A stretch of DNA of 64,000 nucleotides from JAFGMQ01 sp036733345 (GTDB taxonomy: Bacteria; Desulfobacterota; DSM-4660; Desulfatiglandales; Desulfatiglandaceae): assembly GCA_036733345.1 (NCBI GenBank), contig DAINAR010000003.1:1-64000 (forward strand), written 5' to 3'. The notes under the pieces were generated by a model, which worked only from the letters and a program-made list of their open reading frames with translations, was not told the DNA's origin and searched no databases. The first letter of the stretch is position 1. Every line of letters starts with the position of its first letter. The position numbers were made by a program, and so were the translations under genes. Positions 1-8,657 of the stretch are shown piece by piece.

Positions 1-70
1 ACCAGCCAACCAGCCAACCAGCCAACCAGCCAAAGGCTGGTAAAAGGCTGGTAAAGGGCTGATAAAGGGC
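1..70. repeat. Tandem 8-bp repeat with inverted copies
   Basis: Four perfect head-to-tail copies of ACCAGCCA fill positions 1-32. They are followed by GGCTGGT at 35-41 and 46-52 and by decayed copies (GGGCTGAT, GGGCGG). The last left copy and first right copy form the hairpin CCAGCC-aaa-GGCTGG. The same hairpin with loop aga recurs at 32984-32998, so the core is a dispersed palindrome that has been locally amplified here. The array may extend left of the window. Confidence 0.8.
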
Positions 71-118
71 GGACGAGGGTATAATTTTCTGTCCATTGGG
101 GCGTTCAATGCATTTCAA

Positions 119-151
119 GATACGCCGCTGCTTGCAGTGGGGCAGTTCATT
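119..151. repeat. Dispersed hairpin repeat, family A (3' end only)
   Basis: The segment starts GATACGCCGCTGCTTGC and ends GGGGCAGTTCATT. It aligns with the 3' ends of the longer family A copies at 10345-10377 and 24985-25016, which share GATACCCCT, GCTTGCTGCGGGG and AGTTCATT. It ends 11 bases before the start codon of the siroheme decarboxylase gene, so it forms that gene's immediate leader. Confidence 0.7.
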
Positions 152-162
152 TTTTTTCAATA

Positions 163-627
163 ATGATGGATGATCTGGACAAAAATATTATAATTCAAAT
201 TCAGGGAGATCTGCCTCTTGAGAGGAGACCATTTGCTGCATTAGCTGATAAAGCTGGATTGACAGAAGATCAATTTATAAGCCGTATAGAAGATTTAAGG
301 AACAGGGGTGTCCTAAGGAGGTTTGGGGCTACCCTGCGCCATCAAAAATCAGGTTTCAGGGCAAATGCCATGGTTGCCTGGCTTGTGCCTGATGAGCGTA
401 TAGAAGAAGTTGGCAGGCTTTTCAGCGGGTTTAATGAGGTTACTCACTGCTATCATAGAAACCCTCAGAAAGACTGGCCTTATAATATTTTTACCATGGT
501 GCATGGCATCAGTCGCGATCAATGTCATCATATAACAGCCAAAATGGCTGATTCTGCATGTATCAGAGAATATATATTGCTCTTTAGTGAGAAGGAGTTT
601 AAAAAAACAAGTATGAAATACTTTTAA
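163..627 (+). CDS. ahbB: Siroheme decarboxylase subunit (AhbA/AhbB family, Lrp/AsnC fold)
   Basis: A 154-residue protein of the Lrp/AsnC-like family that decarboxylates siroheme to 12,18-didecarboxysiroheme in the alternative heme pathway of sulfate reducers and archaea. The N-terminal half is a winged-helix-like region with the family sequence RRFGATLRHQ (about residues 52-61). The C-terminal ligand-binding half carries THCYHRNPQKDWPYNIF (about 94-110), whose His and Tyr residues are typical of this enzyme rather than of DNA-binding Lrp proteins. AhbA and AhbB are paralogues, and assignment to B is a preference. The next gene is hemL, also tetrapyrrole synthesis. No Shine-Dalgarno sequence precedes either of the two adjacent ATG codons (163 and 166), and a repeat lies directly upstream. 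Confidence 0.85.
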   Translation: MMDDLDKNIIIQIQGDLPLERRPFAALADKAGLTEDQFISRIEDLRNRGVLRRFGATLRHQKSGFRANAMVAWLVPDERIEEVGRLFSGFNEVTHCYHRNPQKDWPYNIFTMVHGISRDQCHHITAKMADSACIREYILLFSEKEFKKTSMKYF

Positions 628-753
628 AAATGAATTAACTCGTTTGAAAAATCATATGCTTAATTCACAACCAAGATAGATGCGTTGATATTATGATATA
701 AGAGAAATTGCCTTTAATTCAGTATGCCATTTGCTTGGAAGACCAAACAATAA

Positions 754-2055
754 ATGAGAAATAAATCAAAATCTATTTTTGAAAAGGCGAAAAAATTTAT
801 TCCGGGAGGTGTAAACAGCCCGGTAAGAGCAGGAAAGTCTGTCGGGATAGATCCGCCTTTTATTGAGAGGGCAAATGGGGGGCTTATCTGGGATGTGGAT
901 GGAAATGAATACATAGACTACGTATGTTCCTGGGGGCCGATGATCCTGGGCCATTCTCATCCAAAGATCGTATCCGTCCTTGAAAAGGCATGTAGAAATG
1001 GTATCAGCTACGGTGCTCCGACAGGGATTGAAGTTGATATGGCAGAGACTATCGTGGAAATGGTGCCTTCAATTGAGATGGTGAGAATGGTGAATTCAGG
1101 AACTGAGGCCACCATGAGCGCAATACGTCTCGCCAGGGGATATACAGGTAAAGAAAAAATAATAAAATTTGACGGGTGTTATCATGGCCATGCTGACAGC
1201 CTGCTTGTTTCTGCAGGTTCTGGAATAGCAACTTTTGGCATCCCTGACAGCCCTGGAGTTCCACAGGATCTTGCAAAACAAACCATTTCACTTCCATTCA
1301 ACAATATGGGGAGGTTAGAGGAGGCTTTTAAAAAATTCGGATCTGAAATCGCAGCGGTCATTGTTGAACCTGTTCCGGGAAATATGGGCGTTATTATACC
1401 GGATATGGAATTTTTAAAAGGGATACGAAAAATAACAGTTGAGAACGGTTCGCTGCTGATATTTGATGAGGTGATAAGCGGTTTTAGAGTGGCTCCAGGA
1501 GGAGCACAGGAACTGTACGGGATTTTGCCTGACCTTACCTGCCTTGGTAAAATTATAGGCGGAGGTTTGCCTGTTGGTGCATATGGCGGGAAAAAGCAGA
1601 TAATGAGCAGAATGGCTCCTGAGGGTGGAATATACCAGGCAGGCACACTGTCAGGTAACCCTTTGGCCATGGCTGCCGGGCTTGCAACTTTGGAACTTTT
1701 AAAAAATAAGGGAGTATATCAGGAACTTGAAAAGAAAAGTTCATTGTTGTTTTCAGGTATTGAGAATGCCGCAAAAAATTCTGGTGTAGAAATTACCGTC
1801 AATCGAATCGGATCAATGGGATCTTTGTTTTTCGGACCGGATAAGGTTAATGATTTTGTTGCTGCTAAGGCCAGCGCACAAGAACTTTTCAAGTTGTACT
1901 ACATTAGTATGCTTGATCAGGGAATATATTTAGCGCCATCCCCTTTTGAGGCATCCTTTATTTCACTGGCTCATAGCAGGGAAATGATTGAGAAGACTAT
2001 TGACTGTGCAAAAGCGGCTTTTATATCACTGCAGGGCTCGCGGAAAGGCCGTTAA
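754..2055 (+). CDS. hemL: Glutamate-1-semialdehyde 2,1-aminomutase
   Basis: A 433-residue, full-length PLP enzyme that converts glutamate-1-semialdehyde to 5-aminolevulinate, the first committed tetrapyrrole precursor. The catalytic lysine is K266 in LGKIIGGGLPVGAYGG. The N-terminal PGGVNSPVRAG (about residues 17-27) and the phosphate-binding NSGTEATMSAIRLAR (114-128) are hallmarks that separate HemL from other class III aminotransferases. It follows the ahbB-type gene by 126 bp on the same strand and ends 7 bp before the next start. The upstream GGAAGA is a plausible ribosome binding site. Confidence 0.97.
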   Translation: MRNKSKSIFEKAKKFIPGGVNSPVRAGKSVGIDPPFIERANGGLIWDVDGNEYIDYVCSWGPMILGHSHPKIVSVLEKACRNGISYGAPTGIEVDMAETIVEMVPSIEMVRMVNSGTEATMSAIRLARGYTGKEKIIKFDGCYHGHADSLLVSAGSGIATFGIPDSPGVPQDLAKQTISLPFNNMGRLEEAFKKFGSEIAAVIVEPVPGNMGVIIPDMEFLKGIRKITVENGSLLIFDEVISGFRVAPGGAQELYGILPDLTCLGKIIGGGLPVGAYGGKKQIMSRMAPEGGIYQAGTLSGNPLAMAAGLATLELLKNKGVYQELEKKSSLLFSGIENAAKNSGVEITVNRIGSMGSLFFGPDKVNDFVAAKASAQELFKLYYISMLDQGIYLAPSPFEASFISLAHSREMIEKTIDCAKAAFISLQGSRKGR

Positions 2056-2062
2056 AGGGAAA

Positions 2063-2281
2063 ATGGACGAAGAATTAAAAAAAACAATAAGGACCCTTGG
2101 ATTTTTCAGCAGCATTGGTATTGCAATGGCGTTATCAATTGCTTTGGGGGTAGCTGTAGGATACTATCTTGACAATAAGTTCGGAACAAAACCATGGTTA
2201 TTTTTTATCTTCCTGTTTATGGGTATTATTGCTGCATTCAGAAATCTCCAGATTCTCTATAATAAGGCCAAGAAACTGTAA
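2063..2281 (+). CDS. atpZ: AtpZ/AtpI-type F0-associated membrane protein (N-ATPase gene 1 family)
   Basis: A 72-residue protein with two membrane helices (about residues 14-36 and 45-65) and the family sequence GVAVGYYLDNKFGTKPW between them, as in PF09527-type AtpZ proteins proposed to help with ATP synthase assembly or Mg/Ca supply. A longer reading frame opens at 1988 inside hemL. I place the start at 2063 because the homologous part begins MDEELKKTIRTLG and AAAGGGA precedes it. The stop overlaps the next start by one base (TAATG), which implies translational coupling. Confidence 0.85.
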   Translation: MDEELKKTIRTLGFFSSIGIAMALSIALGVAVGYYLDNKFGTKPWLFFIFLFMGIIAAFRNLQILYNKAKKL

Positions 2282-2670
2282 TGATCTGGAAAAAAGTATA
2301 TGATGAACTATCAACTCAGAATTTTATTATTCTGTTAATCCTTGGATCTGCCAGCTTTTTCTTTATGAATTCAAGATTTACTCTTGGCATTATTCTTGGG
2401 GGCATTCTTTCTATTGCAAATTTTCATTTATTTCAGGGGACAATTGCCCGCATTTTTTCTTCAGAGCCTGTTTCGAGAAATAAAAAGAAAATTGTGATGA
2501 TAAAATTTTATTTTAGACTTGCCATTCTAAGCATTATTATTTATATCGTTATCACCATCGGCTTTGTAGATCTGTTGGGTTTGGCAATAGGTCTTTCAAT
2601 AACTCTATTAAGTATAATTGGTTTTGGAATACTGGCTTTCTGGAGAACATCCGCAGACAGTACAAAGTAA
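2281..2670 (+). CDS. atpI: ATP synthase subunit I family protein
   Basis: A 129-residue protein with four predicted membrane helices (about residues 15-30, 33-50, 76-95 and 99-122), the size and layout of ATP synthase protein I (PF03899). That protein is a non-stoichiometric F0 accessory that assists assembly of the c-ring. Sequence conservation in this family is low, so the call rests partly on position: it sits between the AtpZ-like gene, whose stop overlaps its ATG, and atpB. A 276-bp spacer follows. Confidence 0.75.
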   Translation: MIWKKVYDELSTQNFIILLILGSASFFFMNSRFTLGIILGGILSIANFHLFQGTIARIFSSEPVSRNKKKIVMIKFYFRLAILSIIIYIVITIGFVDLLGLAIGLSITLLSIIGFGILAFWRTSADSTK

Positions 2671-2915
2671 GTTATATTAAACGCTAAAATCCTAAAGGCG
2701 GCAGTATAGAAAACAGAATTTGTGGTGAAGGATGTGAAATTGAGATTTTTCAGCGTTAATTCTGTATCATCCTGTCGGGAAGGGTTATGAGTATCAGTTT
2801 GGTTCGTGACTGACTTTTGTTACAGATGGTGCTGATGTCCTAGCACAATATGAGTTTATATTGGCAATAGAGACGTTGGAGAGCAGTTTTTTGAGTTAAG
2901 TTAAATTATATAATA

Positions 2916-2934
2916 AACCGCCAGTAGGCGGGTT
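2916..2934 (+). promoter_or_regulatory. Small GC hairpin just upstream of atpB
   Basis: The 276-bp spacer 2671-2946 between atpI and atpB holds no gene. Its only clear structure is CCGCC-agta-GGCGG (2918-2931), 15 bp before the atpB start. No strong Shine-Dalgarno sequence is visible, so the hairpin could affect initiation of atpB; this is inference. A second weak inverted repeat, TGCT-N8-AGCA, lies near 2830-2846. Confidence 0.4.
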
Positions 2935-2946
2935 CGGTAAATAATT

Positions 2947-3636
2947 ATGGAACATCCTATCTTTTTTTTACCAAAGGCTTTTGAAATGGTCGGCCTTGGT
3001 CATTTTGCCCATTTGCATCTGCAAATAATACATTCGTGGCTGGTCATCATTATTATGGTTTTATCTGCAATTATATTTACCAGAGGTATCAAGCTGATGC
3101 CTACAAAGGCGCAGAATGCTATCGAAATAATTATTGACGGACTTGAAAACTTCCTGGTGGATGTTGGGGGGCCGGAATCCAGGATGTTTTTTCCTTTTAT
3201 TGCTACAATTTTCTTTTACATACTGTTATGTAATCTTATCGGGTTAATTCCAGGATTTTATTCTCCAACTGCCGATATAAATACAACATTGGCTCTGGCC
3301 TTGTGTACTTTTGTATATACGCATGTTATTGGAATAAGGTATCATGGCATAAAATATATTAAACACTTTATGGGACCTGTCTGGTGGCTGACACCCCTAA
3401 TGATTCCTATTGAAATTATGAGTCACATTGCCAGGGTCCTGTCTTTGAGCCTTCGACTATTTGGGAATATCTTTGCAAAAGAAACGATTCTTGGGATTCT
3501 ATTTTTATTGGCTGGTCTTTATCTGGCCCCTTTGCCAATTTTATTTATGGGTGTTTTGGTGAGCCTTATTCAGGCCCTTGTTTTCATGATTCTTTCCATC
3601 ATCTATTTTGCAGGTGCGATGGAAGAAGCTCATTAA
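2947..3636 (+). CDS. atpB: ATP synthase F0 subunit a
   Basis: A 229-residue integral membrane protein forming the ion half-channels of the F0 motor. The essential arginine is R170 in SLSLRLFGNIFAKE, equivalent to the E. coli aR210 region. Five to six membrane segments are visible, including the long helix pair before and after R170. It is slightly shorter than the E. coli protein, as in other deltaproteobacteria. atpE follows after 59 bp with a clear AGGAGG. No F1 genes (atpA, D, G, C) or subunit b are in this window, consistent with the split atp gene layout common in this group. Confidence 0.95.
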   Translation: MEHPIFFLPKAFEMVGLGHFAHLHLQIIHSWLVIIIMVLSAIIFTRGIKLMPTKAQNAIEIIIDGLENFLVDVGGPESRMFFPFIATIFFYILLCNLIGLIPGFYSPTADINTTLALALCTFVYTHVIGIRYHGIKYIKHFMGPVWWLTPLMIPIEIMSHIARVLSLSLRLFGNIFAKETILGILFLLAGLYLAPLPILFMGVLVSLIQALVFMILSIIYFAGAMEEAH

Positions 3637-3695
3637 TTTGATGTTCAAACAGATTTTGTGGCCATAAGCCATAATGGAAAAATAAGGAGGTTTAT

Positions 3696-4076
3696 ATGTC
3701 TAAAAAAGCGTTAATTGGGTGCCTTGCATCGGCTATGGTATTTGGTACTGCATCAATGGCAATGGCGGCAGGTGATGGAGCTGCCCAGGCAGCTGGTCTG
3801 TGGATATTTTTTGGAATAGCCATTGCCAGTGGACTGGGTATTGGAATTGCTGCCCATGGAACCGGTATTGGTATGGGTAATGCCATAAATGGAGCCCTTA
3901 ATGGCATAGCGAGAAACCCGAATGCAAGCGGAAAAATCATGACAACAATGATTATCGGTCTTGCTCTTATTGAGTCACTTTGTATCTATACTCTTCTGAT
4001 CTGCTTTATATTGTTATTTAAGATTCCTGACCTTGCACCATTGTTTGATGCTGTTCTCAAGGGTATTTCCGGGTAG
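3696..4076 (+). CDS. atpE: ATP synthase F0 subunit c, with signal-like N-terminal extension
   Basis: A 126-residue protein; the classical c subunit is about 80 residues. The N-terminal 25 residues (MSKKALIG...AMAA) resemble a cleavable signal peptide, as in other deltaproteobacterial c subunits. Helix 1 is glycine-rich (GLGIGIAAHGTGIGMG, 46-61), the polar loop is ARNPNASGK (72-80), and the ion-binding carboxylate is E93 in LIESLCIY. By counting back from the loop Arg (R73), the place of Gln32 in the Na+-type Ilyobacter ring is M60 here, which favours proton coupling (inference). AGGAGG lies 7 bp before the start. Confidence 0.95.
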   Translation: MSKKALIGCLASAMVFGTASMAMAAGDGAAQAAGLWIFFGIAIASGLGIGIAAHGTGIGMGNAINGALNGIARNPNASGKIMTTMIIGLALIESLCIYTLLICFILLFKIPDLAPLFDAVLKGISG

Positions 4077-4095
4077 TGAGAAAAGTTTTAAAGGT

Positions 4096-4132
4096 GCATA
4101 ATTTTATGGCTTTATGCTAATTCTATTTTTTT
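4096..4132 (+). terminator. Possible weak terminator after atpE
   Basis: GCATAA (4096-4101) pairs with TTATGC (4112-4117), and a T-rich tract follows at 4121-4132. The stem is AT-rich and short, so this is only a plausible end for the F0 transcript. Confidence 0.35.
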
Positions 4133-4263
4133 ATTCGATTGAATCGTAAAAAGCTAAGTTATGCCTCTTTGAGGCAGCCTATGAACAACGAAGCATGTCA
4201 AAAAACAAGTGAAGCGTTAAATATTTCATATAGTTATAATGCCATCGCTTCATGTAATTTAAA

Positions 4264-4480
4264 ACGACTTCGTTGGAAGTCGTCACTCCGTTGAAAAAGG
4301 GAGTCCAGACGCTGCTTAACTACTCGAAAACCCTGTATTCCGACCCCGAACAGGAGTCCGGGACAGCCTGGAGTTTATCCGGCAATCATTGTGGCGGGTT
4401 TATCCCGTATTTGATAAGGGACCGGAATGAAGGAAAAAGAGCATTTTTGACTTTTTGCGAGCTCAATATATTTGGACCTT
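4264..4480. repeat. Dispersed repeat family B, copy 1
   Basis: It begins with the perfect hairpin ACGACTTC-gttg-GAAGTCGT (4264-4283). It shares ordered blocks with the copies at 12218-12331 and 25072-25213: AAGTCGTCAC, GGAGTCCAG, CTTAACTAC, GGAATGA and a closing TTTTTGACTTTTTGCGAG. A 69-codon open frame lies across this element, but its sequence is repeat-derived. Confidence 0.65.
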
Positions 4481-4502
4481 GAAAGTTTAGAATTTAATAA
4501 CG

Positions 4503-4536
4503 AACGCATTCCCCGCTGCTTGCGGCGGGGTTAGCG
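4503..4536. repeat. GC-rich hairpin, family A core
   Basis: CCCCGC (4511-4516) pairs with GCGGGG (4525-4530) around TGCTTGCG. The arrangement resembles the CCCCT-AGCTTGCTGC-GGGG core of the longer family A copies. It lies 23 bp after a family B copy; the two families are also neighbours at 24.9-25.2 kb. Confidence 0.5.
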
Positions 4537-4723
4537 ATCGGATCACATTAAATAATTATTTAAAATAGCTGATTTTCCTTATATTGTCGGATCAAAAGGA
4601 AAGGGGATTACAGGCTTCTTAAATTTTATGAGATTATGTCTGTATTGTTATTTGTGTTTTTACCTGATACTGGCATGGCAGTGATATTATTTTTAGATTC
4701 TAAATACTTTCATATTTTTTATC

Positions 4724-7549
4724 TTAAATTTTTCTGAATAGTATTTTTTTTAGAAATTGCCCTGTATATGAATTTTCAATTCCCGCGATCTTTTCTGGTG
4801 TCCCTGTTCCCAGAACATAGCCTCCTTTTTCTCCTCCTTCCGGACCGAGATCAATAATATAATCTGCTGTTTTTATAACGTCCAAATTATGTTCGATTAC
4901 TACAACGGTGTTTTTTCGTTCCACCAGAAAATTCAGGACCTCCAGCAGCTTATGTATGTCCGCAAAGTGAAGCCCTGTTGTAGGCTCGTCAAGCAGATAA
5001 AGTGTTTTTCCGGTATTTTTTTTGCTGAGCTCCTTTGATAGCTTTATCCTTTGAGCTTCGCCGCCAGAAAGGGTTGTTGCCTGCTGTCCTAATTTAATAT
5101 ACCCGAGGCCCACATCCTTCAGAGTTTTCAGTTTATTTTTAATGGCCGGTATGGCTTCAAAAAAGGAATAAGCCACGTTTACTGTCATATCAAGGATATC
5201 GGCGATATTGTATCCTTTGTATCTTATCTCCAGAGTATCGCGATTGTAGCGGAGCCCCTTGCATGTCTCGCACATAACATAGATATCCGGAAGAAAATGC
5301 ATTTCAATTTTAATAATTCCGTCGCCCCCGCATGTCTCACATCTTCCTCCCCTTACATTAAAACTGAATCTTCCAGGTTTGTAGCCCCTTGCCTTTGATT
5401 CCGGCAGAAGGGAAAACAATTCGCGGATATGAGTAAAAACACCGGTATAGGTTGCAGGGTTAGATCGGGGGGTTCTGCCTATGGGACTTTGATCAATACT
5501 TATAACCTTGTCAATATGGTAGATTTCTTTAACGGCTTTCATTTTGCCAACCTTTATTTTGGAGTGATACAGCTTCTGACAAAGAGCCGGATAAAGAATA
5601 CCGTTGATCAGGCTGCTTTTACCTGAACCGGAGACACCCGTAATGCATGTAAAGGTGCCTAAGGGAATTCTCACCATTATTTCCTTAAGATTATTTTCCT
5701 GAGCGCCTTCAATCACAATGGCTTTTCCATTCCCCGGCCTTCTTGTATCGGGTACTGGAATCTCCATGTGACCGGACAGGAAATTGCCTGTAAGCGATTT
5801 TTCTTCCTGGAGCAGTTCTTCAGCTGTTCCCTGGAATACAACATGGCCTCCATTCAATCCTGCACCGGGTCCCATATCAATGATATGGTCAGCGGAAAGA
5901 ATAGTCTCTGCGTCATGTTCAACTACCAGGACAGTATTGCCCAAATCTCTCAGATGTTTAAGATTATCAAGAAGTCTCAGGTTGTCACGTTGATGGAGGC
6001 CGATACTTGGTTCGTCCAGAACATATAAGACACCTGCCAAACCCGAACTGATTTGAGTGGCAAGCCTGATGCGTTGATCTTCTCCACCTGAAAGTGTTGC
6101 AGAAGAACGATCAATTGTTAGATAATCAAGCCCTACACTCATAAGAAATCCGAGACGATTTCTGATTTCCCTGAGGAGTCTTTCCGCAATTATTTCTTCT
6201 TTCGAGTCCAGTTTCAAATTACGAAAAAAATCATATGCCTTTTCAATAGAAAGAGAGGTTATTTTGTATATATTCTTTCCCCCGACTTTTACCGCTAAAC
6301 TTATAGGTTTAAGTCTGGCCCCTTCGCAGGACGGACATGGTCTTGCACTCATATATTTTTCTATTTCTTCGCGAACAGGATATGAGTTTGATTCATGGTA
6401 ACGTCTTTCCAGGTTAGGTATAATTCCCTCCAAAGGACGATTATATGAATATCTTCGGTCATCTCTTTCAAAATAAAACTTAATATTTTCCACCCCGGAA
6501 CCATAAAGGAGCTTTTTTTGAACTTCGTTTGGGATTTCGTGGAATGGAATATAGATATTTATCCCATAATGCTGACAAATGGAATCCAGCATCTGCTGGA
6601 AATATACGGAATGACGATTGGCCCAGGGCGCTATGGCACCATCTCTTAAGGAGAGATCAGGGTTGGGCACAATAAGGTCAGGGTCAAAGTATCTTTTTGT
6701 TCCAAGTCCACCACAATCATCACATGCTCCCTGAGGATTATTGAAGGAGAACATTTGGGGGGTCAGTTCGGGAATGCTGATTCCGCAATTAACGCATGCT
6801 GCTTTCTGGCTGAAAAAGATTTCGCCGGAATCTACGTCGTCAATTAACAGCCTGCCATCTGAGATGGACAGGCCGAGTTCAACAGAATCGGTAAGTCGCC
6901 TATGGATTTGTTTGTTTATTACAAGCCTGTCCACGACCACGCTGATAGTATGTTTTTTGTTTTTATCAAGGGTTATTTCATCATCCAGCAGCCTTATTTC
7001 GCCATCCATTTTAACCCTCGTAAACCCATCTTTTTGCAGACGCTGAAGGAGCTTTGCATATTCACCTTTTCTTGCTTCAACCAAGGGTGAAAGGACCTGT
7101 ATTCTGCATCCCTCTGAAAACTTCATGATTTGGTCAACAATCTGCTGTGTTGTCTGAGGGCTGATCTTAAGGCCACATTTCGGACAATGAGGCTGTCCGA
7201 TTCTGGCAAAGAGGACCCTCAGGTAATCGTATATTTCCGTAACGGTTCCCACTGTAGAACGTGGATTTTTACTTGAGGTTCGCTGCTCAATTGAAATGGC
7301 CGGCGATAATCCTTCGATGGAGTCAATATCAGGTTTGTCCATCTGCTCCAAAAACTGTCGTGCATAAGCAGAAAGAGACTCAACATATCTTCTCTGTCCC
7401 TCGGCATAGATAGTATCAAATGCAAGGGATGATTTACCTGAACCTGATAGACCGGTAATAACAACAAGTTGATTTCTTGGGATATCCAAAGAAATGTTCT
7501 TTAAATTGTGCTGTCTTGCTCCTCTTATTTTAATGTGATCGACTGGCAT
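4724..7549 (-). CDS. uvrA: Excinuclease ABC subunit A
   Basis: A 941-residue, full-length UvrA, the damage-recognition ATPase of nucleotide excision repair. It has two ABC ATPase modules: Walker A GLSGSGKSS at 33-41 and GVSGSGKSS near 637-645, with signature motifs LSGGEDQRIRLA and LSGGEAQRIKLS. The zinc-binding cysteines CPKCG, CVNCG/CDDCG and CETCGGDG/CETCKG are present. The first signature has Asp where Ala is usual (GGEDQ rather than GGEAQ). It stands alone on the minus strand; uvrB and uvrC are not in the window. Confidence 0.98.
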   Translation of the reverse strand: MPVDHIKIRGARQHNLKNISLDIPRNQLVVITGLSGSGKSSLAFDTIYAEGQRRYVESLSAYARQFLEQMDKPDIDSIEGLSPAISIEQRTSSKNPRSTVGTVTEIYDYLRVLFARIGQPHCPKCGLKISPQTTQQIVDQIMKFSEGCRIQVLSPLVEARKGEYAKLLQRLQKDGFTRVKMDGEIRLLDDEITLDKNKKHTISVVVDRLVINKQIHRRLTDSVELGLSISDGRLLIDDVDSGEIFFSQKAACVNCGISIPELTPQMFSFNNPQGACDDCGGLGTKRYFDPDLIVPNPDLSLRDGAIAPWANRHSVYFQQMLDSICQHYGINIYIPFHEIPNEVQKKLLYGSGVENIKFYFERDDRRYSYNRPLEGIIPNLERRYHESNSYPVREEIEKYMSARPCPSCEGARLKPISLAVKVGGKNIYKITSLSIEKAYDFFRNLKLDSKEEIIAERLLREIRNRLGFLMSVGLDYLTIDRSSATLSGGEDQRIRLATQISSGLAGVLYVLDEPSIGLHQRDNLRLLDNLKHLRDLGNTVLVVEHDAETILSADHIIDMGPGAGLNGGHVVFQGTAEELLQEEKSLTGNFLSGHMEIPVPDTRRPGNGKAIVIEGAQENNLKEIMVRIPLGTFTCITGVSGSGKSSLINGILYPALCQKLYHSKIKVGKMKAVKEIYHIDKVISIDQSPIGRTPRSNPATYTGVFTHIRELFSLLPESKARGYKPGRFSFNVRGGRCETCGGDGIIKIEMHFLPDIYVMCETCKGLRYNRDTLEIRYKGYNIADILDMTVNVAYSFFEAIPAIKNKLKTLKDVGLGYIKLGQQATTLSGGEAQRIKLSKELSKKNTGKTLYLLDEPTTGLHFADIHKLLEVLNFLVERKNTVVVIEHNLDVIKTADYIIDLGPEGGEKGGYVLGTGTPEKIAGIENSYTGQFLKKILFRKI

Positions 7550-7732
7550 TTGATTGTCTTAATTTTCCTTAACCTTATAAATATGCGCATTTACCGGCAG
7601 TTGACTTCCTGACCGTGCTGTATAAAGTTCCTCTTATAGATCGGTGAATTCTGGTTCAGGAGCTGTACCTGCAGAGTACTGAAGTGGCATCAGAAAATAC
7701 TACCAGTAATTGAATTGATATCCAAGCAGTTT

Positions 7733-8653
7733 TTATATGTCAGATTCTTGTTCCCTGTAGCGCTGATAGGCCCTTAACGGGAAGATTAATCCAAAGAATG
7801 GAATCATATACATTGCAGCAAGGGTAGGTTCTATAGGTCCGAAAAACTGGGATGAAAATACAATAACAAGTACGTTATTCATATTACCGAAGGCTATGGA
7901 AGCGGCTATCTGGTTTGCGGCTGTTGAATTCCACTGAACAATAATACCTGCAATGACATAGATTGAGCCAAGCAATAAGGCAATAACAGTAGCTTCAATA
8001 ATAATTTCAGGGTTATTAAAAAAGAAACCGGAATATTTGGAAAATACGCCCAGATTTATGATGGCAAAGATAATAAGTGAAATGGGGAAGCGCTTTTTCA
8101 TAATCCTGTCCAGCAGAACTGGTGCCATATATCTTAAAAGGTTTACTGTTATAATAGGAACAAAGATTACTATGCATAACATTTGCATCATGCCCAGGAA
8201 AGATATCTCAATTTTGTGACCTGCAAGTATATGCACCAGGATAGGAAGGCTAAAAGGGACAATTAAAGAAGATATGACGACTATGACAAGGACAAGGATG
8301 CTGTTGGCATTAAGAAGTCCTGAAATAAAAGGTGCAACAACACCGGTTGAAATGCCGGTCAAAAGAAGGGCAGCCAGGGCATAAGATGGATAGAATATAA
8401 TAAAAATATAATAGATAACAACAGGCAGGATTATCAATTTGATAAATAAAATCCATAATACAGTTCGACTGTCATGCCTGACAGAATGCCATATAGAGCC
8501 TATTTTAATAGGAAGGAAGCTGAGAAAGAGCAGGAACATCATAAGATACAAAAGGTAAGGCTGGAAAACGGAACTGAAGTCAGGAAACAGGATGCCTGCC
8601 AACATTGACAAAAAAATAACCGCAAGAAGTATAATATCATTTTGACGGAACAT
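7733..8653 (-). CDS. SBF-family (bile acid:Na+ symporter-like) membrane transporter
   Basis: A 306-residue protein with nine to ten hydrophobic helices and little else. The pattern of a helical bundle with TGISTGVVAPFISGLLNANSI (two segments around residues 100-120) and a late AASIAFGNMNNVLVIVF matches the SBF/BASS and arsenite-permease superfamily (PF01758). The GNMNN segment corresponds to the region that binds the coupling ion in characterised members. The substrate cannot be told from sequence. It starts 4 bp after the stop of the upstream gene 8658-9179 and has no own ribosome binding site, so the two are probably co-translated. Confidence 0.7.
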   Translation of the reverse strand: MFRQNDIILLAVIFLSMLAGILFPDFSSVFQPYLLYLMMFLLFLSFLPIKIGSIWHSVRHDSRTVLWILFIKLIILPVVIYYIFIIFYPSYALAALLLTGISTGVVAPFISGLLNANSILVLVIVVISSLIVPFSLPILVHILAGHKIEISFLGMMQMLCIVIFVPIITVNLLRYMAPVLLDRIMKKRFPISLIIFAIINLGVFSKYSGFFFNNPEIIIEATVIALLLGSIYVIAGIIVQWNSTAANQIAASIAFGNMNNVLVIVFSSQFFGPIEPTLAAMYMIPFFGLIFPLRAYQRYREQESDI

Positions 8654-8657
8654 TATT

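Larger units (their letters stand above)
4077..4723. other. Gene-free spacer atpE-uvrA
   Basis: This 647-bp stretch between convergent atpE and uvrA contains the weak terminator, the family B copy and the family A core hairpin listed separately. The last 190 bp are AT-rich without a recognisable gene or RNA. Confidence 0.7.

Noticed and set aside
1..32. Tandem repeat as a CRISPR array
   Set aside because: Units are 8 bp with no spacers, and no cas genes are present.
1182..1670. A 162-codon minus-strand frame inside hemL
   Set aside because: Fully antisense to a conserved gene; Pro/Ser-rich composition typical of shadow frames.
4273..4482. A 69-codon open frame between atpE and uvrA
   Set aside because: It lies across a family B dispersed repeat, starts in the repeat hairpin's edge and has no family resemblance or ribosome binding site.
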